A DNA stretch of 64,000 bases from Pseudoxanthomonas yeongjuensis (GCF_010093345.1 NZ_PDWT01000001.1:1178001-1242000); one strand, 5' to 3'; positions 18,681 through 28,958 are shown, counted from the stretch's first letter. A program made the numbers and translations. The notes: a model not told the origin generated them from the letters alone.

Positions 18681-18863
18681 TTCTCCTCTCCCCTTGTGGG
18701 AGAGGGTGGCCCGAAGAGCCTGCCCCCGAATGATTCAGTCGGGGGACCGGGAGAGGGGTCGGCTTTTCACGAAGGAATAAAGACAGCAGCAACCGCACGC
18801 TTCGCTACGCTCGCGCTCCCTCTCCTGCCTACGGGCATCCTCTCCCACAAGGGGAGAGGAGAA
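18681..18863. repeat. Long inverted repeat between tldD and yhdP
   Basis: Perfect 24-bp arms (TTCTCCTCTCCCCTTGTGGG... at 18681-18704 and its complement at 18840-18863) enclose 135 bases. Inside, at about 18711-18746, is the element CCGAAGAGCCTGCCCCCGAATG followed by TCGGGGG, which is also found on the minus strand at 9529-9564. The rest of the interior (GCTTCGCTACGCTCGCGCTC) has its own small inverted repeat. It is non-coding. Confidence 0.8.
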
Positions 18864-18868
18864 AAGCA

Positions 18869-21800
18869 TCAAAGCCCGCCTGCACGGCCTGCCACGCCAG
18901 CGGCCTCGATCCGCGACTGCTCACGGCTGATGACCTCCACCTTCGGATCCTTCCACGGACCGGTGACCCGATAGGTCTTGGAGCCGAGTTCGCCCAGCGG
19001 TTTCCTCAGCACCGCATTGGCCGCTGCGCCGATCGCCGCACCGAGCGGGCCTGCCGTTACCGCACCGACCACGGCCAGCACGTTGCCGGACTTGGGCAAT
19101 ACTTCGATGGTCTGGTCGAAGCGCTGCGCGCGCAGGTCGGTGTTGCCGCGGATCTTGATCTGCGCGGCGGGACCGTCGATCACCATGTCCTCGCTGCGGG
19201 CCACGCCGGCGCCGAAACGCACGTTGCCATCGATATGGTTGAAGGCGAAACCCTTGGAGAAGAAGTCGCGGAAATCCAGCATCATCCGCCGCGGCAACTG
19301 GGTAAGGCTGAGCAGGCCGAGCACGCGGCCCGCACCGGGTTCGACCTCCAGCAATTGTCCGTCGCGCGCCGCGATATGCAGGTTGCCTTCCATCCTCGAC
19401 AACGCGAAGGCGGCGGGACTGCCGGACCAGCCGGCATTGAACTTCACCGTGCCCTTGCCGCCGCCCACCCTGCCCTTGAAACCCAGGCTGTCCATCAGGC
19501 TGCCCAGGTCCTGGCTGTCGATGTCGGCGCTCAATTGCGTACGCGCGCCCGCGCCGCGCCCCAGCCAGTCGCCTTGCACATCGATCTTCTGCCCGGGCGA
19601 ACGCAGCGCCAGCTGCTGTATGCGCATGCCCGCCGCCACCTGCTGCGTGCGCAATTGCGCGCTGCCCAGGCTGGCGTCGCCGAAGCGAAGATCGTCGATG
19701 TCCAGTTTCAACGGCGGTATGGCCGCGGGATTGAAGGCATCGGTCGAAGCGTCGTTCGCTACTGCCGCACCTGCAGGACCGGGGGATGCGTCGCGCCAGT
19801 AAAGCCGCGCGAGCCTGCCCGCGATCACCGCGCCACCCGCATCGGGTACCAGCAGCGCACCGGAAAGCGCCTGGCCTTCCATCTTCACCGCCAGCGCATT
19901 GCCCGCAGGCGCCACCTGCAGGCGCGTGTCGGGGAACGCCGAGCCCAGCAACAGTAGGCGCTCGGCGTTGACGTCGATGCGCCGCAACGGCAGCTTGTCG
20001 CCACCACCGCTGCCGCTCTTGGCCAGGGCGATCCATTCGATCGCGTCCAGGCTCGAAGTATGCCCGGTGGCGACCAGTCCGGAAGCGGGCGGCGCTTCAT
20101 TCACCACGTTGCTGCCCAGCACCACGCGCACGCCGGTCTGCTTCTCATCGCCGCGCGCGCGCAGGGCCAGCAGCTTGCCGAAGGCGACGTCGATGTTCCC
20201 GCTGCCCATCGGCATCGCGGTCTGCACGGTGGTCGACAATGGCTGGGAGGTGGGCTTGTCCAGCGGTGCGGGCAACCTGAGCCTGGTTCCGACCAGGTCC
20301 GAATGCAGCTTCAACTGGCTGGGCGCATCGGCGGCGCCACCCTTGGGCAGGGTCACGCCCACGGTCCATTGCGAACGCCCTTCGATATAAGGCTTGAGCC
20401 AGGCCATTTCGGGGGCACGGTCCAGCAATTCGGTGGCGGTCAGGTTGGCCGCAAGCTCCGCTTCGAAGGCCTTTTGCTTGTCGCGCACGCCGCTGCCCGC
20501 GCGCAGCGAAAGCACGCCCGGCTGGCCCTTCTGGCTGACCGCGAGTTTTTCCGCAGCGAAGCCATCGCCGTCGAAATCCGCCTTGCCGCGCACGTCGTCG
20601 AAAGCGAGGTTCCAGCGCTTGTCTGCCAGCTTGGTGCCGGACAGCTCTACCGTACCTTTGGTCTTCCGGGCAGCCGCATGCTGCGCATGCAACGGCAGCA
20701 ACATGTCGTAGGTGGCATGTGCGGGGCCGCTGGCAGTGAGGTTGGTCAGGGTGTCGCCGTATTTTTTCTGCAAGGGCGACTGCCGCAGCATCGCCAGCAT
20801 CTGCGCGGCATCGGATTCGCCGCGCGCGCTGACCGAGAGTTCGGCCTTGCCGAAATCCGGGATGGCCGCCTTGAAGGCCTCCACGCGGACACCCGCCAGC
20901 GCGCCCTGCCCTTCGATGGAGAAGCCGTTGCCGATGAAGGCGATCTGCGCATCGACGTGGTCCATCGCCGGCCAGTCGGGCTGGAACTTGAACTGGCCGC
21001 CGTCGATGCGCGCGGTCGCCTCGAAGCGCCCGTCGTTGTGGACGAAGGGCCAGTGGTCCAGGTCTCCGGAAACGAGCGCGTGGCCGTCGTGCACCTTGCC
21101 TCCGACCAGTGCGCGGTTCAACCAGTCCACCGTGGCCTTGGACATCTTGTCGTGGATCCAGAAGCCCTTGGCCACCGGCACGGGTGCTTCGGCGATGTCG
21201 GCAGCGATATCGATCCATGGCCGGGTGCCGTCGCCCTGGAACCACAGTCCCCCGCGCGCATCGGCACCGAAATCCTTGCCGCGCACGCGTATTCCGGAAG
21301 TCCCGACGCGCCAGCCCGCGCCCTCGCGCCACGCCGCCAGCGAACCGTCCAAGGTCACGTCATGGGCCACGCCGAAGCCGCTGGGCCAGTCGAAGCGGAG
21401 CCTACTGGCCGGATCCAGCTTCAACGCCAGGCCTTCGCTATCGCCGGTGAATTCGCCCGCCAGGCCGTCGATCCCCGGCGAATGATCGATCGCCAGGAAA
21501 CTGATGCCCTCCAGCCTGCCGGTGGCATGCATGCCACCGGCGCCGTCACCGGCCAGCGACAACCTCGACAGGCGTGCATTGGGTTTGGCCCGCGACAACC
21601 ATTGGCGCAATCCCGGGTCGACCCGATCACTGAGACCGAGCAGGGTCAGCAACGGTGCGGCATCTATCCGATCCGCCAGCAATGCATATTCACGCCCACC
21701 GGCCAGCACCAGGCCATCCAGCTTTTGCGGCGACTGCTGATCGCCCACCAGCAGCCGCGGCGCATCGAAACGCCAGCCCTTGCCGGTCAGGCGCCAGCGC

Positions 21801-22690
21801 ACCAAACCTTCGACACGTTCGAAACGCGCGCGCGGAATGGCGCCGCCATCGGTCATCGGGACGCCGCCAAGCTGCACCTGTTGCAGCTTCAATTCCGACG
21901 TCGCCAGCACCACCCGATGCTTGCGCAGCTCGGCCCAGCCCTGCACCCGGCCCTTGCCCGATTCGGCCGTCACTCCGGCATAGCGCAGCAGCGGAGCCCA
22001 TGCGGCGATATCCGCGACCTGGGTATCCATATAAGCACGGCCATCGCCGCTGCCACGGTCGAAGTCGAAAGCGGCCTGCACTGGAATGCCATCCGCGCGC
22101 GCCCAGGCCCGCGTGCCGGCACGGACCCGATCGCCATCGACGCGCAGGCGCAAATCGATCCTGGGCAGGCTCACGTTCCAGCCTAGCGAAGGCGCCTGCA
22201 CCGACAGCTTGCCGCCGATGACCTGCAACTCGCCGAGGCCTTCGAGATTCTTCAGCGGATCGCCGCCACCCGCCTGTCCCGGCAGGCCGAGTACCGACCA
22301 CATGCCGTCGTCAGCGCGCCGCAGGGTCAGCGACAAGCCACGCAAGCGCAGTTCGGTGAACGAGCGTCCGGGCAGCAACCCGGCATACATCGATACCAGG
22401 ACTTCGGCTTCGCCGATGCGCACCGCGTCGGCGCCTTCGCCCAGGCGCAAACCGTCCAGCCGCAGCAACGGGCCGCGCCGTGTCCATTGCGTCTCGACAT
22501 GATCGAAAGCCACCGGCCGTCCCGCCCGCGCGCTCAGCCATGTAGCGATTTTCTCGGGGTGCCGCTCCGCCAACGGCAGCACCTGGCTGGCCACGCCCAG
22601 CACCAGCGCCATGCACACCAGCACGCCAGCCACGACGTACCACGCGCCACGGCGCGCAAGACGCAAACGGCGGCGCAACGGAGTGGGCAT
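18869..22690 (-). CDS. yhdP: YhdP family AsmA-like protein
   Basis: A 1273-residue protein with a single N-terminal membrane helix (WYVVAGVLVCMALVLGVA, residues about 18-36) and a long periplasmic part. YhdP, with TamB and YdbH, is thought to bridge the envelope and carry phospholipids to the outer membrane. The N-terminal DUF3971 region is recognisable (ATWLSARAGRPVAFDHVETQW), as is the AsmA-like C-terminal segment (LGLLSLTQLPRRMMLDFRDFF). ATG 22690 is preferred to the upstream TTG at 22696. It lies 48 bases after rng, so rng-yhdP are probably cotranscribed, as in E. coli. Confidence 0.94.
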   Translation of the reverse strand: MPTPLRRRLRLARRGAWYVVAGVLVCMALVLGVASQVLPLAERHPEKIATWLSARAGRPVAFDHVETQWTRRGPLLRLDGLRLGEGADAVRIGEAEVLVSMYAGLLPGRSFTELRLRGLSLTLRRADDGMWSVLGLPGQAGGGDPLKNLEGLGELQVIGGKLSVQAPSLGWNVSLPRIDLRLRVDGDRVRAGTRAWARADGIPVQAAFDFDRGSGDGRAYMDTQVADIAAWAPLLRYAGVTAESGKGRVQGWAELRKHRVVLATSELKLQQVQLGGVPMTDGGAIPRARFERVEGLVRWRLTGKGWRFDAPRLLVGDQQSPQKLDGLVLAGGREYALLADRIDAAPLLTLLGLSDRVDPGLRQWLSRAKPNARLSRLSLAGDGAGGMHATGRLEGISFLAIDHSPGIDGLAGEFTGDSEGLALKLDPASRLRFDWPSGFGVAHDVTLDGSLAAWREGAGWRVGTSGIRVRGKDFGADARGGLWFQGDGTRPWIDIAADIAEAPVPVAKGFWIHDKMSKATVDWLNRALVGGKVHDGHALVSGDLDHWPFVHNDGRFEATARIDGGQFKFQPDWPAMDHVDAQIAFIGNGFSIEGQGALAGVRVEAFKAAIPDFGKAELSVSARGESDAAQMLAMLRQSPLQKKYGDTLTNLTASGPAHATYDMLLPLHAQHAAARKTKGTVELSGTKLADKRWNLAFDDVRGKADFDGDGFAAEKLAVSQKGQPGVLSLRAGSGVRDKQKAFEAELAANLTATELLDRAPEMAWLKPYIEGRSQWTVGVTLPKGGAADAPSQLKLHSDLVGTRLRLPAPLDKPTSQPLSTTVQTAMPMGSGNIDVAFGKLLALRARGDEKQTGVRVVLGSNVVNEAPPASGLVATGHTSSLDAIEWIALAKSGSGGGDKLPLRRIDVNAERLLLLGSAFPDTRLQVAPAGNALAVKMEGQALSGALLVPDAGGAVIAGRLARLYWRDASPGPAGAAVANDASTDAFNPAAIPPLKLDIDDLRFGDASLGSAQLRTQQVAAGMRIQQLALRSPGQKIDVQGDWLGRGAGARTQLSADIDSQDLGSLMDSLGFKGRVGGGKGTVKFNAGWSGSPAAFALSRMEGNLHIAARDGQLLEVEPGAGRVLGLLSLTQLPRRMMLDFRDFFSKGFAFNHIDGNVRFGAGVARSEDMVIDGPAAQIKIRGNTDLRAQRFDQTIEVLPKSGNVLAVVGAVTAGPLGAAIGAAANAVLRKPLGELGSKTYRVTGPWKDPKVEVISREQSRIEAAGVAGRAGGL

Positions 22691-22738
22691 CAGCAAACCA
22701 CCACCAGCACGGTCATCCGCAACGATGCGGCATCGCGT

Positions 22739-24223
22739 TCAGAGCAGCACCACATCGAACTGCTCCTGCAGGTATTGCCCGTCGGCCTGGAAGCGGATCG
22801 ACTTGCCCAGGAATTCCTCCAGCTCGGCCACCGCCGGCGACTCCTCGTCGGTGATGCGCGCGACGACCTTGGGCGAAGCGATCACCAGCAGGCGCGCGGC
22901 ATCGAACTGGCGCACCGCGCGGGTGATCTCGCGGAAGATCTCGTAGGTCACCGTTTCCGCGGTCTTGACCGTGCCGCGCCCGCCGCATTCGTGGCAGGGT
23001 TCGGAAAGCTGGCGTTCCAGGCTTTCGATCGTGCGCTTGCGGGTCATCTCGACCAGACCCAGCGGCGAGAATTCGTACACCGTGGTCTTCGCATGGTCCC
23101 GCGACAACGCCTTCTCCAGCGTGCGCAGCACCTGGCGGCGGTGTTCCGGATCGTCCATGTCGATGAAGTCGATGATGATGATCCCGCCCAGGTTGCGCAG
23201 GCGCAGCTGCCGCGCCACCGACTGCGCGGCTTCCAGGTTGGTGCGGTAGACGGTTTCCTCCAGGTTGCGCTGGCCGAGGAAAGAACCGGTGTTGACGTCG
23301 ATGGTGGTCATCGCCTCGGTCTGGTCGATGACCAGGTAGCCGCCGGATTTCAACGGCACGTTCTTTTCCAGCGCGCGCCCGATTTCATCTTCCACGCCAT
23401 ACAGGTCGAAGATCGGGCGCTCGCCCGCGTAATGTTCGATGCGTTCGGCCAGTACCGGCATGTACTTCGCGGCGAAGGCCTGCAGGCGATCGCAGGTCTC
23501 GCGCGAGTCGACCTTCACCTTCTCCACGTCGCGGCGCATCAGGTCGCGGACCGCGCGCAGCGGCAAGGTCAGGTCTTCGTAGATGCAGGCGCCCAGCGCG
23601 GCTTCGCGGCTGCGCTGCTCGACCAGTGCCCACACCCGCGCCAGGTAGGCGATGTCCTCGGCCAGCGCTTCGGCTGGCTGGCCTTCGGCATTGGTGCGCA
23701 CGATGTAGCCGTGGCCGCCATGGGTCGCGGCGAGTTCGCCCACCAGCGTCTTCAGGCGCAGGCGCTCGGCTTCGTCCTCGATCCGCGCGGATACGCCGAT
23801 CACCTTCGACTGCGGCAGCAGCACCATGTAGCGCGAGGGAATGCTGATCTGCGTGGTCAGGCGCGCGCCTTTGCTGCCGATCGGGTCCTTGACTACCTGG
23901 ACCACGATGTCCTGGCCATCGCGCAGCAGTTCCACAATCGGCGTGGAAGTCGGCAGCAGCGGCACTTCCACCTCGTCGCTATTGGTCGCCGGCGCGGCGC
24001 GGACCACGTCGTTGGCATGCAGGAAGGCCGCGCGGTCCAGGCCCACGTCGACGAAGGCGGCCTGCATGCCCGGCATCACCCGCTGCACCTTGCCCTTGTA
24101 GATGTTGCCGACCACGCCCCGGCGCCAGCCGCGCTCGATGTGCAGTTCCTGCAACATGCCGTTTTCGACCACGGCCACCCGGGTCTCGCGTGGGGTGACG
24201 TTGACCAGGATTTCCTCGGACAT
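22739..24223 (-). CDS. rng: Ribonuclease G
   Basis: A 494-residue endoribonuclease that trims the 5' end of 16S rRNA and degrades some mRNAs. The S1 domain sits at the N-terminus (GNIYKGKVQRVMPGMQAAFVDVG). The catalytic DNase-I-like region has IIIDFIDMDDPEHRR. The zinc-link motif C410-HE-C413 (CHECGGRG) is intact and supports dimerisation. The ATG at 24223 overlaps the maf stop (TGATG), so translation is coupled. Length is close to E. coli RNase G (489), not the longer RNase E. Confidence 0.97.
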   Translation of the reverse strand: MSEEILVNVTPRETRVAVVENGMLQELHIERGWRRGVVGNIYKGKVQRVMPGMQAAFVDVGLDRAAFLHANDVVRAAPATNSDEVEVPLLPTSTPIVELLRDGQDIVVQVVKDPIGSKGARLTTQISIPSRYMVLLPQSKVIGVSARIEDEAERLRLKTLVGELAATHGGHGYIVRTNAEGQPAEALAEDIAYLARVWALVEQRSREAALGACIYEDLTLPLRAVRDLMRRDVEKVKVDSRETCDRLQAFAAKYMPVLAERIEHYAGERPIFDLYGVEDEIGRALEKNVPLKSGGYLVIDQTEAMTTIDVNTGSFLGQRNLEETVYRTNLEAAQSVARQLRLRNLGGIIIIDFIDMDDPEHRRQVLRTLEKALSRDHAKTTVYEFSPLGLVEMTRKRTIESLERQLSEPCHECGGRGTVKTAETVTYEIFREITRAVRQFDAARLLVIASPKVVARITDEESPAVAELEEFLGKSIRFQADGQYLQEQFDVVLL

Positions 24224-24789
24224 CACTGCACCCCGAACGTTTTCAACAGCTGCGATGTCTCGTGCAGGGGCAAGCCCATGACCCCGGAATAACTGCCGGA
24301 AAGGTGGCGCACGAAGCGTTCCGCCGCACCCTGGATGCCATAGGCCCCGGCCTTGCCCTCGGCCTGGCCGGTGGCGAGGTAGGCGGCGATCTCATCCTCA
24401 CCGAGTTCCGCGAATGTCACTTCCGAGACCGAGACCGCCTGCGCCTCGCGTCCCGCGCTGACCAGCGAAACCGCGGTCACCGCATGGTGGGTGCGCCCGG
24501 ACAGGCGCCTGAGCATGGCCGCGGCATCGGCGGCATCGCGCGGTTTGCCGAACACCTCGTCGTCCAGGATGACTTCGGTATCGGCCCCGAGGACGATGGC
24601 GCCAGGCACGGCCATGACCGTCAACAGCCCGGCGCCGGCCTTTTCCCGGGCCACCCGGCGCACGTATTCCTCGGCCGGCTCGCCGGGCTGGCGCTGCTCG
24701 GGGATGTCCAGGTCGAGCACACCGAAATCCACCCCCAGGCGGGCCAGCAGCTCTGCCCGACGGGGCGATTTGGATGCGAGATAAAGCAC
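24223..24789 (-). CDS. Maf-like nucleotide pyrophosphatase
   Basis: A 188-residue house-cleaning enzyme of the Maf family, probably acting on dTTP/UTP or modified pyrimidine nucleotides. [14 protein letters not shown] is the family N-terminus; [16 protein letters not shown] and the end [14 protein letters not shown] are also typical. A GTG at 24789 gives exactly the usual N-terminus, whereas the longer open frame to 24867 adds 26 unsupported residues. It overlaps rng by one base. The rng-maf linkage is conserved in gammaproteobacteria (YhdE). Confidence 0.94.
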   Translation of the reverse strand: MLYLASKSPRRAELLARLGVDFGVLDLDIPEQRQPGEPAEEYVRRVAREKAGAGLLTVMAVPGAIVLGADTEVILDDEVFGKPRDAADAAAMLRRLSGRTHHAVTAVSLVSAGREAQAVSVSEVTFAELGEDEIAAYLATGQAEGKAGAYGIQGAAERFVRHLSGSYSGVMGLPLHETSQLLKTFGVQ

Positions 24790-24952
24790 ACGTGAAGGAT
24801 ACCCTGCGCATGCTGACTGAATGGCCGCTCGACCCGGCCCGGTATCCCGAACCCCGATGCAGCTCACAACGCGTTCATGCTAGTCCCAACAACCTGACCC
24901 GCGCTTTTGCGGCCAAGTCCCACCAACGCCCTTCGCATTCAAGGAGAACTCC

Positions 24953-25699
24953 ATGCGTAACCGCCTGTCCCGTATATCCCGCCCGCTGATGCTTGCCCTG
25001 TCCCTTGCCCTTGGAACCACCGCCATGACCGCACACGCCCAGAACGCCGCTGCCTACGCGGTCCCCACCGACGGCACCCTGCTCTCGGTTTCGGCCAATG
25101 CGGAATCCTCGCGGGTCCCGGACGTGGCGACGATCTCCGCTGGCGTGGTCACCCAGGCGGTGGACGGCAATGCGGCCATGCGCCAGAACGCCGAGCAGAT
25201 GGCCAAGGTAATGGAAGCCATCAAGGCCGCCGGGATCGCCGAGAAGGACATCCAGACCAGTGGCATCAACCTCAGTCCGCAATACCGCTACGTCGAGAAC
25301 GAGGCGCCGAAGATCACCGGCTTCCAGGCCAGCAACACGGTCAATCTGAAAGTCCGCGACATCGCCAAGCTGGGCGAGGTGCTGGATGCGCTGGCCGCGC
25401 AAGGCAGCAACCAGATCAACGGCCCGAGTTTCGAGATCGACCAGCCCGAACCGGTCTACGACGAAGCCCGCCTTGCGGCCTTGAAGAAAGCCCGGGCCCG
25501 CGCCGAAACCTACGCCAAGTCGCTGGGCCTGCGGGTGCGCCGCATCGTCAGCATCTCGGAAGGCAACAGCGGCGGTTTCCGGCCGATGCCGGTGATGGCG
25601 ATGGCCAAGTCCATGGATCGCGCGGAGTCCACTTCGGTGTCGCCGGGCGAAACCACCCTGTCGGTCAACCTGGACGTGGTGTTCGAACTGGGGAAATAA
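24953..25699 (+). CDS. SIMPL domain (DUF541) periplasmic protein
   Basis: A 248-residue exported protein. The signal peptide has core LMLALSLALGTTAMTAHA, with cleavage likely after AHAQ. The mature part is a single SIMPL/DUF541 domain: LLSVSANAESSRVPDVATISAGV at its start, GIAEKDIQTSGINLSPQYRY and a closing SVNLDVVFEL. The family (BP26, YggE) forms ring-like periplasmic assemblies; in E. coli YggE is linked to oxidative stress. AAGGAG precedes the ATG at a good distance. It is a single-gene unit closed by a strong terminator. Confidence 0.93.
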   Translation: MRNRLSRISRPLMLALSLALGTTAMTAHAQNAAAYAVPTDGTLLSVSANAESSRVPDVATISAGVVTQAVDGNAAMRQNAEQMAKVMEAIKAAGIAEKDIQTSGINLSPQYRYVENEAPKITGFQASNTVNLKVRDIAKLGEVLDALAAQGSNQINGPSFEIDQPEPVYDEARLAALKKARARAETYAKSLGLRVRRIVSISEGNSGGFRPMPVMAMAKSMDRAESTSVSPGETTLSVNLDVVFELGK

Positions 25700-25721
25700 C
25701 TTCCCCGAATCCGGATTGCGC

Positions 25722-25756
25722 AAAAAAAGCGGAGCGAAAGCTCCGCTTTTTTTTTG
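25722..25756 (+). terminator. Strong bidirectional-looking terminator
   Basis: AAAAAAAGCGGAGC pairs with GCTCCGCTTTTTTT around a GAAA tetraloop, with a long A run before and a T run after the stem. It ends the SIMPL gene unit. Confidence 0.95.
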
Positions 25757-25950
25757 CGCAAGCTCTTGTGCGCCAGATCATGGATTCATCGGCCGCATGG
25801 GACGGAATAACCCTGCCTGCTCAGCAACCTGAATCATGAATTCACGCTTTCTGCACCTTGAAGATGAGTTAAATCTGCCCGCTTCTTAGTTCCTTTGATG
25901 CATTTTTTCTTTTGCTGCATTTGTTCCCACTTCACTGAGAGAGAGAGAAC
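25757..25950 (+). promoter_or_regulatory. Leader region of the TonB-dependent receptor
   Basis: These 194 bases hold no gene and are visibly richer in A+T than the flanks (for example TTTGATGCATTTTTTCTTTT). The promoter of the receptor gene must lie here, but no clear Fur-like or other operator could be assigned. A GAGAGAGAGA tract (25938-25948) just before the ATG acts as the ribosome binding region. Confidence 0.45.
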
Positions 25951-28746
25951 ATGAACATGACCAGGAAAAAGATATTCCCCCGCCGCGGACTGAGCGTCGC
26001 CGTATCACTGATCCTTCTTCCGACGATGATCCCATTGGCTGCGCACGCCCAGGAAACGGCCGCGTCGGAAGACACGACGAACCTGGACAAGATCGTGGTC
26101 ACGGGCTCTAACATCCCCCGTACCGATACCGAAACCGCATCGCCGGTACAGGTAATTTCCCGCCAGGAAATCGACAGGACCGGCAAGACCACGGTCGCCG
26201 AATACCTGCAAACCCTGACCTCCGACGGCGCCGGCTCGATACCCAAGAGCTTCGGCAATGGCTTCGCAGGCGGTGGCGCGGGCGTCTCGCTTCGCGGCCT
26301 CGGCGCTGGCTCCACCCTGGTATTGTTGAATGGTCGCCGCCTTGCTCCGTTCGGTCTGGCCGACGATGGCCAGAAAGTATTCAGCGATCTGAGCACGATC
26401 CCACTGGAAGCCGTCGAGCGTATTGACGTGCTCAAGGACGGCGCCTCGGCCATTTATGGTTCTGACGCCATTGCCGGGGTGATCAACATCATCCTGCGCA
26501 AGGATTTCACTGGCGTAGTCGTGAAGGGATCCTACGGAACCTCCGGCGACAGCGACGGCAACCAGCGCAAAGGCTCGATTACCGCAGGCTTCGGTGACCT
26601 GGCCGAAGACGGTTTCAACTTCTTCTTCAGCCTGGAAGGCTCCAAGACCGATGCCATCGGGGTCGACGATCGCCGCAACCGCAAGTGGATCGGCACCGGC
26701 GATACCCGTCCGTGGGGATACGCCATCGGCACCAACCTGCCGGGCAGGATCACCGGTGGCGGCACCGGCGCAGGCGGTGGCCCGACCGGCGCCATCGAGA
26801 ATCCGAACACCGGGCTTTTCGAATCGCTTCCCGGTTGCGCAGCACTCTCCGACGTGACACCGCAGGACCCGGCGGGCGGCTGCCTCTGGGATGTGGCGCA
26901 GTTCCGCGACCTGTCGCCAAAGGAGGAATACATCAACTTCTTCTCTCGCGGCACCTTCGCGTTCAACGACAACGCGGAGTTGTACACCGAGTTCGGCTAC
27001 TCGAAGAAGAAAACCGAATTCAACAACACGCCATCGGGCGTTTCCGGCGCATGGGGTTATCCGGGTGGACCGGTGAATGCGAGTGACCCTGGTCCTGGCG
27101 CCGCCGTGCTCGGGCCGGACCATCCGGACAACCCGTATCAAGGGACCGCCAACAGACTGCGCTATACCGCTTTCGACGTGGGTCCGCGCGTCACCAACAA
27201 CGAGAGCCAGCTCGTGCGGTTCCTGGTCGGGGTCAAGGGAACCGCAGGCGCCTGGGACTACGACGTCGGCCTGCTGCATTCGCAGACCAGCCTGAACAAT
27301 GATCGCAGAGGCTTCCTGCAATACAGCCATGTCCTGACCGCGCTGAGCGATCCGAACAGCCCGGTGGGTTACTGGCGCATCGGTGAGAATGCAGGTCTGA
27401 ATACCCAGGCCCTGTACGACTACATTTCGCCGACGATCAGTGCCCACGGCGACACCAAACTTGATGTCTTCGACGCCAAAGCTTCGCGTTCGCTGATGGA
27501 CCTGGCCGGCGGCTCGATGGGTTTGGCGGTCGGCCTCGAATGGCGCAAGCAATCGGTTTCGCTGACGCCGCAGACCTTCACGGACTTCGGCGACATCATC
27601 GGCCTCGGTTATTCCTCCTACGCAGGTACCGAGGAAGTCGGTAGCGCTTATGCGGAATTGGTCGCGCCGGTGCTGGAGTCGCTGGAATTCAATGCTGCCG
27701 TGCGCATCGACAGCTACAAGGATGGCGAGACTTCGACCACGCCGAAGTTCGGCGTCAAATGGAGCCCGGCGGATTGGATCGCATTGCGCGGCACCTACGC
27801 GGAAGGCTTCCGCGCGCCCAACCCGGCGGAATCGGGAACCGGTGGCCTGGCCGCTTTCAGTACCGCCGTCGATCCTGTCCGTTGCGCCGCCCCGGGCCAC
27901 GAACCCCAGGATTGCGACGCCGGCCCCATCGCACTCATCACTTCGCCCAATCCCGATCTGGATCCGGAGAAATCCAAGAGCTACACCGTCGGCCTGGTGC
28001 TGGATCCCACGTCAACCACGTCGCTCACGCTCGACGCATTCAGGATCAAGCGCACCGATGAAATCTTCGGCGGCAGCTCGGACGCAGCGATCGAAGCAGG
28101 TGGCGCCAACGTCATTCGCGGCAGCAACGACATCCCGGGAACGCCGAACAGCGGATCGATCCTCGCGGTGCTTGTCGGCTACGAGAACGCCAGCTCCACG
28201 ACTGTGGAGGGCTTCGATTTCGATCTGCGCCAGCGCTTCGACATGGGCAATGCCGGCAAACTCTCGCTGGATATGCAATGGACCCGCATCAGCTCCTTCG
28301 AGCGCGAGGATGTGGATGGCACCAAGCACGAGTTCGCCGGAACCCATGGTAACTGCGACGTCACCAATTGCATCGGAACGCCCAAGAACCGCGCCAATTT
28401 CGGCGCGACCTGGGACATCGGGGCTTTCAGCCTGAGCAGCGTCGTGAACTGGCGCGACAGCATCAAGAACGTCACCGAAGAGGCCGACACCGAGTGTGCC
28501 AACCATTTCGCGGACGGAACCGATGCGCCAACCGGTTGCGAATTGAAGTCCTTCTACACCATCGACCTGTCCGGGCGCTGGAAGCCGACCGACTCCTGGG
28601 AAATATTCGGCTCGATCGCGAATGTGACCGACCGGATTGCGCCTCTGGATCCTCTGACCTACGGCGCCATCAACTACAACCCGCTGGACTTCAGCGGCGC
28701 CATCGGCCGTTACTACACCCTCGGCGCGAAATACACTTTCAACTGA
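25951..28746 (+). CDS. TonB-dependent outer-membrane receptor
   Basis: A 931-residue receptor. A signal peptide (hydrophobic core LSVAVSLILLPTMIPLAAHA, cleavage before QETAAS) is followed by a short TonB-box-like segment (LDKIVVTGSNIPR). The plug domain (about 55-165) has SPVQVISRQEIDRTGKTTV, GAGVSLRGLGAGSTLVLLNG and AIYGSDAIAGVINIIL. The beta-barrel fills the rest and ends in the aromatic signature GAKYTFN. This is the large family of Xanthomonad TonB receptors, of which few have known ligands; no siderophore or sugar gene is adjacent, so the substrate cannot be named. A tonB gene follows, so the two may form an uptake pair. Confidence 0.94.
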   Translation: MNMTRKKIFPRRGLSVAVSLILLPTMIPLAAHAQETAASEDTTNLDKIVVTGSNIPRTDTETASPVQVISRQEIDRTGKTTVAEYLQTLTSDGAGSIPKSFGNGFAGGGAGVSLRGLGAGSTLVLLNGRRLAPFGLADDGQKVFSDLSTIPLEAVERIDVLKDGASAIYGSDAIAGVINIILRKDFTGVVVKGSYGTSGDSDGNQRKGSITAGFGDLAEDGFNFFFSLEGSKTDAIGVDDRRNRKWIGTGDTRPWGYAIGTNLPGRITGGGTGAGGGPTGAIENPNTGLFESLPGCAALSDVTPQDPAGGCLWDVAQFRDLSPKEEYINFFSRGTFAFNDNAELYTEFGYSKKKTEFNNTPSGVSGAWGYPGGPVNASDPGPGAAVLGPDHPDNPYQGTANRLRYTAFDVGPRVTNNESQLVRFLVGVKGTAGAWDYDVGLLHSQTSLNNDRRGFLQYSHVLTALSDPNSPVGYWRIGENAGLNTQALYDYISPTISAHGDTKLDVFDAKASRSLMDLAGGSMGLAVGLEWRKQSVSLTPQTFTDFGDIIGLGYSSYAGTEEVGSAYAELVAPVLESLEFNAAVRIDSYKDGETSTTPKFGVKWSPADWIALRGTYAEGFRAPNPAESGTGGLAAFSTAVDPVRCAAPGHEPQDCDAGPIALITSPNPDLDPEKSKSYTVGLVLDPTSTTSLTLDAFRIKRTDEIFGGSSDAAIEAGGANVIRGSNDIPGTPNSGSILAVLVGYENASSTTVEGFDFDLRQRFDMGNAGKLSLDMQWTRISSFEREDVDGTKHEFAGTHGNCDVTNCIGTPKNRANFGATWDIGAFSLSSVVNWRDSIKNVTEEADTECANHFADGTDAPTGCELKSFYTIDLSGRWKPTDSWEIFGSIANVTDRIAPLDPLTYGAINYNPLDFSGAIGRYYTLGAKYTFN

Positions 28747-28781
28747 TTCCAGCAGAACACCCTCTCCAAGTGTCGTCTTTC

Positions 28782-28815
28782 GGCCCCGGCAACCATTGCC
28801 GGGGCCAATTTTTTT
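28782..28815 (+). terminator. Rho-independent terminator after the receptor
   Basis: An 11-bp perfect stem (GGCCCCGGCAA and TTGCCGGGGCC) with a CCA loop is followed by AATTTTTTT. It separates the receptor transcript from tonB. Confidence 0.95.
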
Positions 28816-28958
28816 CCCTCTACCCGGGCCCGTGCTCCGGGGCCGTGCAGCCACTTGCATGTTCGGAAAACCAGGCGCAATGTCCCAGGCAGGACGCCTG
28901 ACCCCATGGGCCGCGTCCAGGCGTTGTTCCTCTCGCATACCCGATATGGAGGTGGATC

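Noticed and set aside
20060-22186. A long plus-strand open frame opposite yhdP
   Set aside because: No recognisable domain, and yhdP on the other strand has clear family features.
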